A stretch of 64,000 nt of DNA from NCBI RefSeq assembly GCF_900141765.1, contig NZ_FSRK01000003.1, positions 1 through 64,000 on the forward strand. The letters run 5' to 3'. Position numbers and translations under genes: made by a program. Source of the stretch: Epilithonimonas zeae (GTDB lineage: Bacteria > Bacteroidota > Bacteroidia > Flavobacteriales > Weeksellaceae). Below, one piece after another: positions 9,498 through 17,351 of this stretch (its first letter is position 1; the number at the start of each line of letters is the position of its first letter). The notes beneath the pieces are model-generated. The model was not told where the DNA came from. It did not search any database and saw only the letters and a list, made by a program, of their open reading frames with translations.

Positions 9498-10154
9498 ATG
9501 ATCTTCGATTTTTTGTTTCCCAACCGATGTTTGGATTGCAATCAACTGATTGACAAAAGGAAAATCGTTTGTGAACTATGTCAGGATAAAGTCAATTTTT
9601 CCAATCATAATTACTTTGGGAATAATTCTTTGATGGATAAAGCAGCATTACAGATTCCTGTTGAAAATGCCTACTCGCTGTTGTATTATGAAAAAGAAAG
9701 TCTGGCCCAGAGAATCATTCATCAACTTAAATATAATCACAGAGAAAAAATCGGAAAAGTCTTAGCTAAATGGATTACTGAGAGAATTGATTTCAGTAAT
9801 AGCAAACCTGATTTGCTCGTAACAGTTCCGCTCCATTATAAGAAATTAAAACAACGTGGTTATAATCAGCTTCATCTTTTCGGGAATGAGTTATCAAAGC
9901 ATTATAATATTCCTGTTAGTCATACTTTATTAAAAAGAATCAAACACTCCCGAGCTCAGGCAAAGAAAAATCAAAATGAAAGACTGAAAACAAAAAATGC
10001 TTATCAATTGACACAAAATATCAATGATAAGCATATTCTTTTGATTGATGACGTTTACACAACCGGAAATACAATGTCGAATATCGCGTGGGAAATTCTC
10101 AATAATTCCAAAAATGTAAAAATCAGTATTTTGGTAATGGCGATGGACGTTTGA
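9498..10154 (+). CDS. comF: ComF family phosphoribosyltransferase-like protein
   Basis: ComF-type proteins combine a zinc-ribbon-like N-terminus with a type I phosphoribosyltransferase fold and are associated with DNA uptake or processing. The start region FLFPNRCLDCNQLI and the pair CELCQ supply four cysteines for a zinc site. The PRPP-binding loop is LLIDDVYTTGNT near the C-terminus. I chose ATG 9498 because ComF homologues begin just before the PNRC motif; an in-frame TTG at 9456 would add 14 residues but overlaps the preceding terminator. The natural substrate of this family is not firmly established. Confidence 0.85.
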   Translation: MIFDFLFPNRCLDCNQLIDKRKIVCELCQDKVNFSNHNYFGNNSLMDKAALQIPVENAYSLLYYEKESLAQRIIHQLKYNHREKIGKVLAKWITERIDFSNSKPDLLVTVPLHYKKLKQRGYNQLHLFGNELSKHYNIPVSHTLLKRIKHSRAQAKKNQNERLKTKNAYQLTQNINDKHILLIDDVYTTGNTMSNIAWEILNNSKNVKISILVMAMDV

Positions 10155-10219
10155 TTAGTTATGAATTATAATTTATGCGTTTTTCAAATCATTCATAATT
10201 CATAGCCAATAACTCATAA

Positions 10220-10870
10220 TTACCTTTGAAGTTTTTCTCCGTAAGACAAATCGCCTGCATCGCCCAAACCTGGCGTGATATAACCTTTTGAAGTTAAATT
10301 TTCATCCAAGGCACCAATCCAGATTTTCGCATCAGGATAAGCTTTTTCGATCGTTTCAACTCCTTGTCTACTTGCGATTGCTGCAACAATATGAATAGAG
10401 GTTGGTTTTCCGTTGGTCAACAAATCTTTGATTGCCTCAATCAAAGAAGCGCCAGTCGCCAACATCGGATCAGCAACGATTAACGGGCGTCCATCTAATT
10501 TCGGACAAGTCAAATAATCTTGTTTGATAGAAAAATAATCGTTTGCATCATGCTTTCTATAAGCAGCAACAAATCCACAATCCGCTTTATCAAAATAATT
10601 AAGAATTCCTTGAAACAAAGGAACTCCAGCTCTCAAAATCGTTGTGATTACAGGCTGTGTTTCGATTTCTTTTACCGTGATTTTATCAAGAGGTGTTGTA
10701 ATCTCAATTTCTTTTTGGTCTAATGTTTTACTGATTTCAAAAGCCGCAATTTCTCCGATTCTTTCCATATTTCTACGGAATTTCATTCGGTCTTGCTGTA
10801 CTTCAACGTTTCTAAGATCATTAATCCAAGAATTGACAAGAGAGAATTGATTTGATAATATTGTTAACAT
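10220..10870 (-). CDS. upp: Uracil phosphoribosyltransferase
   Basis: Upp salvages uracil with PRPP to give UMP in the cytoplasm. The 216-residue length fits the family. The PRPP loop VADPMLATGAS and the C-terminal GLGDAGD uracil-binding region are present. It lies 81 bp downstream of der but is separated by a terminator, so it is probably transcribed on its own. Confidence 0.93.
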   Translation of the reverse strand: MLTILSNQFSLVNSWINDLRNVEVQQDRMKFRRNMERIGEIAAFEISKTLDQKEIEITTPLDKITVKEIETQPVITTILRAGVPLFQGILNYFDKADCGFVAAYRKHDANDYFSIKQDYLTCPKLDGRPLIVADPMLATGASLIEAIKDLLTNGKPTSIHIVAAIASRQGVETIEKAYPDAKIWIGALDENLTSKGYITPGLGDAGDLSYGEKLQR

Positions 10871-10910
10871 TTATGCTGTATTAGTATTTTAAATTTAAGA
10901 AATTAATGCA

Positions 10911-10945
10911 ATAAAAACCCTCTCAGAATAAATTCTGAAAGGGTT
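10911..10945 (-). terminator. Terminator of der
   Basis: A long hairpin pairs AACCCTCTCAGAAT with ATTCTGAAAGGGTT (one mismatch), followed on the minus strand by TTTTTATT. It lies between der and upp. Confidence 0.85.
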
Positions 10946-10951
10946 GAATTT

Positions 10952-12259
10952 TTATTTTTGTCTAAAGTAAATTTCGATTGGAACACCTGTAAAGCCAAAG
11001 TGTTTTCTCAATTGATTTTCCGTGAAACGCTTGTACGGTTCTTTCACATATTGCGGAAGATTACAGAAGAATACAAATTGCGGCGATGGCGTTGGCAGCT
11101 GCACACAATATTTGATTTTCACATATTTTCCTTTGATAGCTGGTGGCGGCATCGCTTCAAAAACAGGAAGCATCACTTCATTCAGTTTTGAAGTTTTGAT
11201 TTTCTTAGCTCTATTATTATAAACCTCCATTGCAACCTCAACAGCTTTCAAAATTCTCTGCTTCGTTAAAGCTGAAACAAATAAGATTGGAATGTCTGTA
11301 AACTGTCCGATTTTATGTTTGATAGCTGCTTCAAAATCACGAGTTGTGTTGGTGTCTTTCTCAACCAAATCCCATTTGTTCACAACAATCACGATTCCTT
11401 TTCTGTTTTTTTGAGCCAGACCGAAAATGTTCATATCCTGAGATTCCCAGCCCAAAGTTGCATCTACCATAATGATGACAACATCGGAAAACTCGATAGA
11501 ACGGATTGAACGCATTACGGAATAGAATTCCAAATCCTCGTTCACCTTAGATTTTCTTCTCATTCCAGCAGTATCTACCAACACAAACTCGTGTCCGAAC
11601 TTGTTATACAAAGTCTGGATACTATCTCTAGTCGTTCCAGCAATATCTGTCACAATATTTCTTTCTACATCAAGTAAAGCATTAGTCAAAGTTGATTTTC
11701 CAACGTTTGGACGACCTGCGATGGTGATTTTTGGCAACCCTTCGAATGGATCTTTGTAATCTGTTGTCGGGAAATCGTTCACAACATCATCCAGCAATTC
11801 TCCAGTTCCGGAGCCTGTTGCAGAAGATAAAGTATAATATTTTTCAACGCCTAATTGATAAAACTCGGTTGCAGGTAATTCTTCTTTTGAAGAGTCTACT
11901 TTGTTCACAACCAAATAAAGCGGTTTGTTGGCTTTTCTTAAAAGTTCATAGATTTCTTGGTCTGTATCGGTAAGACCTTCTTCCACATTTACCATAAAAA
12001 TGATAGACGTAGCTTCGTCCACAGCCAGCTGAACCTGTTTACGAATCTCCATCTCGAAGACATCCTCTGTTCCTACATCATAACCTCCTGTATCGATTAC
12101 AGTGAAGTCTACGCCGTTCCAATCGGATTTTCCGTAATGACGGTCACGTGTAACGCCTGCAGTAGAATCTACAATAGCTTCTCTTCTTTCTAATAATCGG
12201 TTAAATAATGTGGATTTTCCTACGTTGGGGCGCCCAACGATAGCGACAATGTTTGACAT
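10952..12259 (-). CDS. der: Ribosome biogenesis GTPase Der (EngA)
   Basis: Der is a double GTPase needed for 50S subunit maturation. At 435 residues it has the usual length. Two G domains each carry a GRPNVGKS P-loop (about residues 8-15 and 181-188), with DTGGYD and DTAGMR G3 motifs and NKVD and NKWD G4 motifs. A C-terminal KH-like domain ends in the usual RKHFGFTGVPIEIYFRQK. The start codon gives the canonical N-terminus. Confidence 0.97.
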   Translation of the reverse strand: MSNIVAIVGRPNVGKSTLFNRLLERREAIVDSTAGVTRDRHYGKSDWNGVDFTVIDTGGYDVGTEDVFEMEIRKQVQLAVDEATSIIFMVNVEEGLTDTDQEIYELLRKANKPLYLVVNKVDSSKEELPATEFYQLGVEKYYTLSSATGSGTGELLDDVVNDFPTTDYKDPFEGLPKITIAGRPNVGKSTLTNALLDVERNIVTDIAGTTRDSIQTLYNKFGHEFVLVDTAGMRRKSKVNEDLEFYSVMRSIRSIEFSDVVIIMVDATLGWESQDMNIFGLAQKNRKGIVIVVNKWDLVEKDTNTTRDFEAAIKHKIGQFTDIPILFVSALTKQRILKAVEVAMEVYNNRAKKIKTSKLNEVMLPVFEAMPPPAIKGKYVKIKYCVQLPTPSPQFVFFCNLPQYVKEPYKRFTENQLRKHFGFTGVPIEIYFRQK

Positions 12260-12497
12260 AAATTTGTTTCTTTTTCTTTAAAAATTAGGAGATTAAAGAA
12301 TGTTGAGATTCAGAAAATGATGGTAGGATCCTATTTTAATTTCTACTTACAATTTTTCAAATCTCTCAATCTCCGAGTTTTTAAATTCTGATTAAGAATG
12401 GGTTACTTCGACTTTCGAAGCCCAAAATTTTTGCAAATATACGTTTTTTGGTTGATAGTTGATGGCTGTTTGTGAATCGTAAGGGTCGAATTGCCAA

Positions 12498-12580
12498 CTA
12501 GCCCCGATAGTAGCGGCATCCTTTTTCTTTTTTGCAAAAAAAGAAAAAGATATAGCGGATAGCGGGATTAAGCTCCTAAA
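12498..12580 (+). repeat. Dispersed palindromic intergenic element, copy A
   Basis: It begins CTAGCCCCGAT, continues with CGGCATCCTTTTT, and ends AAAAAGATATAGCGGATAGC then GGGATTAAGCTCCTAA. The centre is an almost perfect palindrome (CTTTTTCTTTTTT/AAAAAAGAAAAAG). The same start and end motifs occur at 41162-41270, and degenerate relatives at 49749-49806 and 59771-59856. It occupies most of what is of interest in the 373-bp gap 12260-12632; no other gene is visible there. Confidence 0.65.
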
Positions 12581-12632
12581 ACAAGATGAAAAATTGGAAA
12601 GCTTTTTGCAATTGTATCTTAAAATCTGAACT

Positions 12633-13091
12633 ATGAAAAAAGTATTAATTGTTTTGCTGATGATATTTGTTATCATTCAGTTTTTTCCGATTGACAAGAC
12701 GAATCCTACGACTAATCAAGGAATGGATTTTCTGAAAATCAAAAACACGCCTGATCCGATTGCAAAAATCATCGAAAATTCTTGTTACGATTGTCATTCC
12801 AATGAAACGAAATATCCTTTTTACAGTAACATCCAGCCTGTTGCGTGGCTGTTGAAAAATCATATAGAAGAAGGTAGAAAAGGACTTAATTTTTCTACTT
12901 TTGCAACGTACGAACCAAAGCGGCAAGCGCACAAAATGGAAGAAGCGGCTGAGTATGTGGAGCAAAGCAAAATGCCTCTGGAAAGTTATCTGCTTGGTCA
13001 TTCTAATGCCAAATTGACTGACAGGCAAAGAAAAGAACTCGCCCAATATTTTAGAAAAATACAGAAAGAAACGGAAACCAACCCATTATGA
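12633..13091 (+). CDS. Haem-binding domain protein (cytochrome-like CxxCH)
   Basis: The 152-residue protein has an N-terminal hydrophobic anchor (about residues 3-18) and a single haem c attachment motif CYDCH at 51-55, followed by a conserved SNETKYPFYSNIQP segment typical of Bacteroidetes haem-binding domain proteins. It is probably anchored in the inner membrane facing the periplasm. Its redox partner is unknown. The stop codon overlaps the start of the next gene (ATGA at 13088-13091), so the two are translationally coupled. Confidence 0.8.
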   Translation: MKKVLIVLLMIFVIIQFFPIDKTNPTTNQGMDFLKIKNTPDPIAKIIENSCYDCHSNETKYPFYSNIQPVAWLLKNHIEEGRKGLNFSTFATYEPKRQAHKMEEAAEYVEQSKMPLESYLLGHSNAKLTDRQRKELAQYFRKIQKETETNPL

Positions 13092-13513
13092 CGACAGATA
13101 TCTCAGTTAATTTGAAAGATAAATTCATTGTTTTTTATGATGGTGAATGTGGATTTTGCAATCATTGGGTGCAATGGATTTTGGAACGGGACAAAAATGA
13201 TAAGTTTTTGTTTTCATCGTTGCAATCTGAATTTGGACAAAAATTTTTGAATGAGAGAAATCTTCCGAACAAAGTTTTTGACACGCTTTATCTTTGGAAA
13301 CCTGAGAGTTTTTATTTGTCCAAATATCAGGCGATTTTAAGAATTGCGAGTGAATTGGGCGGCGTTTATTCTTTGGCAAATATTGGGAAGATCCTGCCAG
13401 ATTTTATCGGAAATCAATTTTATAATTTGGTTTCCCGAAACAGAAAAAAGTTAGCCGAAAACCAATGTTTTTTACCCAATGCTGAACAGCGAAAAAAATT
13501 TATAGAAACATAA
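13088..13513 (+). CDS. DCC family thiol-disulfide oxidoreductase-like protein
   Basis: The 141-residue protein matches the DUF393/DCC family, named for the DxxCxxC motif near the N-terminus, here DGECGFC with cysteines 21 and 24. No signal peptide is visible, so it is probably cytoplasmic. It overlaps the haem-binding gene by four bases, which suggests a shared redox role. The family function is poorly defined; a thioredoxin-like fold is expected. Confidence 0.82.
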   Translation: MTTDISVNLKDKFIVFYDGECGFCNHWVQWILERDKNDKFLFSSLQSEFGQKFLNERNLPNKVFDTLYLWKPESFYLSKYQAILRIASELGGVYSLANIGKILPDFIGNQFYNLVSRNRKKLAENQCFLPNAEQRKKFIET

Positions 13514-13545
13514 GAAAAGCCATCAAAAGAGATGGCATTTCTTTA
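13512..13545 (+). terminator. Terminator after the DCC gene
   Basis: AAGAAAAGCCATC pairs with GATGGCATTTCTT around a 6-nt loop. The stem begins at the stop codon of the DCC gene. Confidence 0.7.
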
Positions 13546-13699
13546 AAGTTAGTTTGTAAAAAAATTGGCTCAGATTATGATTCTATTTGCAAGAGTTATA
13601 GCTTACAATTGTTGAAGTTTAAAGCGCTGATTTTCTTATAAATCTGCAGTTGTTAAAATTCGGAGAAATATCTTCTCAATAGATTATAAGTTTATTGTT

Positions 13700-13707
13700 T
13701 ATATTTG
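13700..13707 (+). promoter_or_regulatory. -7 element for the DUF4290-murA operon
   Basis: TATATTTG lies 8 nt before the DUF4290 start codon, implying an almost leaderless or very short 5' UTR. No TTG occurs at the expected -33 spacing. Confidence 0.45.
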
Positions 13708-13714
13708 CAATATT

Positions 13715-14377
13715 ATGGAATATAATACCGACAGAACACAACTACTAATGCCCGAATATGGGCGCAACATACAACAGCTCGTAGAGCATTGCAAAACGCT
13801 GCAGACCAAAGAAGAAAGAAATGAAATGGCGCTTGCAATTATCGAGTTTATGGGACAAAGAAACCCACACCTTCGCGACGAAGAAAACTACAAACATAAA
13901 CTTTGGGATCACCTCTTCATTTTGGCAGATCATAATCTGGATGTAGATTCTCCTTATCCAATATTAACCGCAGAAGAACTTATCACAAAACCAAGGAAAA
14001 TGGATTATCCATCTTTGGAAAATGATTATAAATTCTACGGAAAAAGTATTCTTCAGCTCATAGAAACTGCAATTGCTCTGGAAGAAGGTGATGAGAAAGA
14101 TGCCCTGATTCAGGTTATTGCCAACAACATGAAAAAGTCCTACAATGTGTATAACAAAGAACACGTGCAGGATGATGTGATTTTCCGCCATCTGAAAGAA
14201 CTTTCTAAAAACAGACTAGACCTTACAGGTTTGGATTCTCTGGACAAAAGTAAAATCTATTATGCAACCAACAGGAACAATAACAACAATAATAATAGAA
14301 ACAACAACAGAAATCAAAACTATAACAACAATAATAGGAAAAATAATTTCCAAAATCATAAAAATAAAAGAAGATAA
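13715..14377 (+). CDS. DUF4290 domain-containing protein
   Basis: This 220-residue cytoplasmic protein belongs to DUF4290, a family characteristic of Bacteroidetes and regularly found just before murA. It starts MEYNTDRTQLLMPEYGRNIQ and is mainly helical. The last ~40 residues are a low-complexity asparagine/arginine tail (encoded by AAC/AAT runs at 14268-14350) ending in lysines, which may bind RNA or be disordered. The stop TAA is immediately followed by the ATG of murA, so the genes form an operon. The molecular function is unknown. Confidence 0.85.
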   Translation: MEYNTDRTQLLMPEYGRNIQQLVEHCKTLQTKEERNEMALAIIEFMGQRNPHLRDEENYKHKLWDHLFILADHNLDVDSPYPILTAEELITKPRKMDYPSLENDYKFYGKSILQLIETAIALEEGDEKDALIQVIANNMKKSYNVYNKEHVQDDVIFRHLKELSKNRLDLTGLDSLDKSKIYYATNRNNNNNNNRNNNRNQNYNNNNRKNNFQNHKNKRR

Positions 14378-15685
14378 ATGGACGGTGCTTTCGAAATAAG
14401 AGGAGGAAAGAGATTGAGCGGAGAAATCACGCCTCAAGGTGCAAAGAATGAAGCTTTGCAGATTCTTTGTGCAGTTTTGCTGACTGAGGATGAGGTAAGA
14501 ATTGATAATATCCCTGACATCAAGGATGTGAATAAGTTGATTGAGATCCTTCAGGACTTCAACGTCAAAGTAACTAAAAACGGTAAAGGCGATTACACCT
14601 TCAAAGCAGATGAAGTTAACTTCGATTATATTAAATCTAAGGAATTCAAAAAAGACGGTGCTAAGCTAAGAGGTTCCGTGATGATTTTGGGTCCAATGTT
14701 GGCGAGATTCGGTGAAGCTTATTTGCCAACGCCAGGTGGTGACAAAATCGGAAGAAGACGTTTGGATACACACTTCCAAGGTTTTGTAGAATTGGGTGCT
14801 GAATTTTCTTATGATGAAGAGGAAGCATTCTACTCTTTGAGAGCCAAAGAATTGACTGGGAAATTCATCCTGTTGGAAGAAGCTTCTGTAACCGGAACGG
14901 CCAATATCGTGATGGCAGCTGTTTTGGCAAAAGGAAAAACCAGAATCTACAACGCTGCTTGTGAACCTTATCTTCAGCAATTGTGTAAAATGCTGAACAG
15001 AATGGGCGCCAACATCACAGGAATTGGTTCTAACCTAATTACTATCGAAGGAGTTGACAAACTACACGGAACAGAACATACAATGCTTCCGGATATGGTG
15101 GAAATTGGTTCTTGGATTGGATTGGCAGCAATGACAAAATCTGAAATTACCATCAAAAACGTGAACTGGAATCAGTTAGGTGTTATTCCAAATACTTTCA
15201 GAAAATTAGGAATCGAATTGGAGCAGAGAGGAGATGATATCTATATCCCTTCTCAGGAAAATTATAAAGTACAGAAATTCATCGATGGTTCTATCTTAAC
15301 CGTTTCAGATGCGCCTTGGCCAGGATTCACGCCAGATTTGTTATCCATTATTTTGGTAGTGGCAACTCAGGCAAAAGGTTCAGTTTTGATTCATCAGAAA
15401 ATGTTCGAAAGCAGATTATTCTTCGTTGATAAATTAATCGATATGGGCGCACAAATCATCCTTTGTGACCCGCATAGAGCAACAGTTATCGGGATGAACC
15501 AAGAAACACCTTTACGCGGAACTACAATGGTTTCGCCAGACATCAGAGCTGGAAATGCCTTATTGATTGCAGCACTTTCTGCGGAAGGAAAATCAGTAAT
15601 TCAAAATATCGAACAAATCGACCGTGGTTATGAGAATATCGATGAAAGACTAAGAGCGATTGGTGCCGATATTAGAAGAATCTAG
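14378..15685 (+). CDS. murA: UDP-N-acetylglucosamine 1-carboxyvinyltransferase with Asp at the catalytic Cys position
   Basis: MurA transfers enolpyruvate from PEP to UDP-GlcNAc in the first committed step of peptidoglycan synthesis. The 435-residue length and EPSP-synthase-like fold motifs (AKNEALQIL near residue 23, LPDMVEIGSW, DIRAGNALLIAAL) are typical. The loop that in E. coli carries Cys115 (GGCxIGxRP) reads GGDKIGRRRLD here, with Asp122 (codon 14741-14743). Asp at this position is known in other bacteria to keep activity and prevent covalent inactivation by fosfomycin. It is directly joined to the DUF4290 gene. Confidence 0.95.
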   Translation: MDGAFEIRGGKRLSGEITPQGAKNEALQILCAVLLTEDEVRIDNIPDIKDVNKLIEILQDFNVKVTKNGKGDYTFKADEVNFDYIKSKEFKKDGAKLRGSVMILGPMLARFGEAYLPTPGGDKIGRRRLDTHFQGFVELGAEFSYDEEEAFYSLRAKELTGKFILLEEASVTGTANIVMAAVLAKGKTRIYNAACEPYLQQLCKMLNRMGANITGIGSNLITIEGVDKLHGTEHTMLPDMVEIGSWIGLAAMTKSEITIKNVNWNQLGVIPNTFRKLGIELEQRGDDIYIPSQENYKVQKFIDGSILTVSDAPWPGFTPDLLSIILVVATQAKGSVLIHQKMFESRLFFVDKLIDMGAQIILCDPHRATVIGMNQETPLRGTTMVSPDIRAGNALLIAALSAEGKSVIQNIEQIDRGYENIDERLRAIGADIRRI

Positions 15686-15735
15686 TTAGAACTTTCGTTT
15701 TAGAAATTAGAATCTAAATTTATGATATAAAAATT

Positions 15736-15767
15736 AAAGGAAGCTCATTAAGAAGCTTCCTTTTTTT
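15736..15767. terminator. Bidirectional terminator between murA and the NIL gene
   Basis: GGAAGCT (739-745 of this kilobase) pairs with AGCTTCC (754-760), with a T7 run on the plus side and an A-rich side on the other. The right arm overlaps the last codons of the convergent NIL gene. Confidence 0.8.
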
Positions 15768-16056
15768 GTAGAACGTCTATTCTGCTGCTCAGCAATTTAT
15801 ATTCTCTCAGATAGTTTTCTATCTTTTCGATTTGGTCTTGACTAATGTTCAAAAGCAGTTTCACATTTCCGAAATTGCTTCCATTCAGATATTCGATGTT
15901 AGCATTTACGATTTTGTAACTCACATTGTAATGATTGTAAATCGTGTAAAGTAGAATGTCAAATCTGATTTTCCCGTTCAGTTCTATTTCAAGGATTATT
16001 TGTTTCGTCGATTTCGGAAAAAAAGTTTTGCCTGTAGTTTCTTGTTTGTAAATCAT
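15748..16056 (-). CDS. Stand-alone NIL-domain protein
   Basis: The 102-residue protein resembles the NIL domain, an ACT-like ligand-binding domain best known from the C-terminus of the methionine ABC transporter ATPase MetN. Supporting pattern: a first strand KQIILEIELNGK, a helix, the strand NANIEYLNG followed by FGNVKLLLNIS, and a final helix IEKIENYLREY. No ATPase is attached. It is the second gene of an operon with DUF4395 (24 bp apart) behind a methionine-rich leader peptide, so the context supports a methionine-linked sensor role. The domain call rests on pattern recognition alone. Confidence 0.6.
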   Translation of the reverse strand: MIYKQETTGKTFFPKSTKQIILEIELNGKIRFDILLYTIYNHYNVSYKIVNANIEYLNGSNFGNVKLLLNISQDQIEKIENYLREYKLLSSRIDVLQKKEAS

Positions 16057-16080
16057 AGTAATATTTTGGTATTTGGTGAA

Positions 16081-16512
16081 TTATTTAAGTTTATTTTGGA
16101 TTGGAACAACAATGACCTGGAAGATGTAACAGCCGACACAGATTTTTAAAAAACTTTCCAAAGCCGCCAGAAGAATCAACATTAATCCAAATCCTAAAGC
16201 AACATTATAAAATCCGGTCAGCATCAATACAACAATTGTCAGCGTAAAGATTGATCCCAATGTCGCAGCAAACCTTTTCGGAGCTGCAAAAATCGGTTTT
16301 GGTTTCAATCCTGATATTTTTAAAATCGATTTTGAAAAAAGGGCTAAAGGCGAAAATAATAAGCCAGAAGCCCTAATAATAAAATCAAAAACTAAGAGCA
16401 ATAATAAATACGGCCACTCAAAAAACAGGGATACAGAAACCACGACAATCACAAAAAATGCGGTTAGTCTTACGGTATTTTCGTCTGTATAATATTTTTT
16501 CGTTTGATCCAT
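16081..16512 (-). CDS. DUF4395 integral membrane protein
   Basis: The 143-residue protein has about four transmembrane segments (residues ~15-35, 37-55, 85-105, 108-130) and the FDFIIRA...SPLALFSK region typical of DUF4395. Cysteines near the C-terminus (CVGCY) are notable because some DUF4395 proteins are linked to thiol or sulfur metabolism. It directly follows a leader-peptide attenuator whose terminator ends 19 nt before its start codon. A role in methionine or sulfur-compound transport or handling is an inference from that control element. Confidence 0.72.
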   Translation of the reverse strand: MDQTKKYYTDENTVRLTAFFVIVVVSVSLFFEWPYLLLLLVFDFIIRASGLLFSPLALFSKSILKISGLKPKPIFAAPKRFAATLGSIFTLTIVVLMLTGFYNVALGFGLMLILLAALESFLKICVGCYIFQVIVVPIQNKLK

Positions 16513-16530
16513 ATTTGAAATTTTTAAAAT

Positions 16531-16560
16531 AAAAAAAGCTCCATCGGTAAGATGAAGCTT
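16531..16560 (-). terminator. Attenuator terminator before DUF4395
   Basis: On the minus strand AAGCTTCATC (551-560) pairs with GATGGAGCTT (536-545) around a 5-nt loop, followed by a run of seven T. It sits between the leader peptide and the first structural gene. An alternative pairing of AGCTTC (554-559) with GAAGGCT (569-575), with one bulged G, would form an antiterminator. Confidence 0.85.
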
Positions 16561-16587
16561 TATGTCATAGCCTTCTCACCGCACTCT

Positions 16588-16632
16588 TCAGTTCGTATTA
16601 CACATCATCATCTGTGAGAAAATCTGTTTCAT
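16588..16632 (-). CDS. Methionine-rich leader peptide MKQIFSQMMMCNTN
   Basis: A 14-codon ORF on the minus strand starts at ATG 16632 and ends at TGA 16588. It has three consecutive Met codons followed by Cys. The codons for FS and the base before the Met run form one arm of a 7-bp stem (614-620 with 573-579, TTCTCAC/GTGAGAA). A ribosome stalled at the Met run would cover the first arm, free the second (GTGAGAAGGCT), and allow it to pair with the terminator's ascending arm. That is the classical amino-acid attenuation arrangement. Translation of the peptide is inferred, not shown. Confidence 0.75.
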   Translation of the reverse strand: MKQIFSQMMMCNTN

Positions 16633-16650
16633 TATTTCTTAATTACAGTG

Positions 16651-16680
16651 CAAATATATAAATTATTTAATTCCCACCAA
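16651..16680 (-). promoter_or_regulatory. Promoter of the leader-DUF4395-NIL operon
   Basis: On the minus strand TATATTTG (16651-16658) has a TTG (16678-16680) 19 nt upstream, an excellent Bacteroidetes promoter. The predicted transcript starts about 12 nt before the leader peptide ATG. Confidence 0.75.
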
Positions 16681-16706
16681 ATTAGTATGAATTATTTTTA
16701 AAAAAA

Positions 16707-17351
16707 TTATTCTAACTGTCCTACTTTCGTCAGTTTTTCAGAAGCAGCCAAACCATTGGGATTGCATCCAGGTTCACCTTCAGGGACTTTAAGATTTTTA
16801 TCTTGATAGAATTTTTCCCAAAATACATTGGTTTTTCCAGTTTTTGGATCGATAAAAGTCATCGGCTCTAATTTGAAAATCTGATTTTCACGAAAAGCAC
16901 GTTCTACAAAATCAGAGCAGTAATACGAGTGTTCATCCAAAATGTAATTGAAGTTATAGGGCTTTCCAACCAAAGTTTCAGCTTTGGAAATCGAATTGGG
17001 AATCGATGAATGAAATTCTGATTTTAATCTGTAAACATCAATTTTTTGTCCCGATTTGGTTTGTTCTTTTAAGAAATGATTGAGTTTCTGCTTCTGAGAA
17101 CCGCCTTTCGGTGCAGCGTGAAGCACGTAAAGATGATGGTCTTCTTTTTTCACAATTCCGATGTGGTCGTAGGACGTTTTCTTCTCTGTTTGCGTGACAT
17201 TATTAATCGCACCCGACAATCCGGATTCTACAGCAGGAACGAAAAGCAAATCACCGTTTTCCAAAATAGAAGTGTTGTAAGTTTTGCAGCTTGTTAAAAA
17301 AAACAGCGCAAAAATAAGGTAAACTGAATTACTTTTTATAATTCTTTTCAT
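16707..17351 (-). CDS. YiiX/YebB-like permuted NlpC/P60 amidase, lipoprotein
   Basis: The product is a probable lipoprotein cysteine hydrolase of the permuted papain-like (YiiX/YaeF, C92) group. From Met at 17351 the signal segment ends in a lipobox FFLTSC. Core motifs are GDLLFV, SYDHIGIV (catalytic His) and HSYYCSDFVERAF (catalytic Cys). A longer in-frame start at 17408 would place 19 extra residues before the signal, so it was rejected. The start overlaps the 3' end of the upstream DUF1801 gene by 23 bp, suggesting coupling. The substrate is unknown; cell-wall peptides or acyl groups are candidates from the family. Confidence 0.78.
   Translation of the reverse strand: MKRIIKSNSVYLIFALFFLTSCKTYNTSILENGDLLFVPAVESGLSGAINNVTQTEKKTSYDHIGIVKKEDHHLYVLHAAPKGGSQKQKLNHFLKEQTKSGQKIDVYRLKSEFHSSIPNSISKAETLVGKPYNFNYILDEHSYYCSDFVERAFRENQIFKLEPMTFIDPKTGKTNVFWEKFYQDKNLKVPEGEPGCNPNGLAASEKLTKVGQLE

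Noticed and set aside
16531-16640. SAM riboswitch as an explanation of the structured leader
   Set aside because: No SAM-I or SAM-II core was recognised, while a translatable Met-Met-Met peptide and alternative hairpins explain the region fully.
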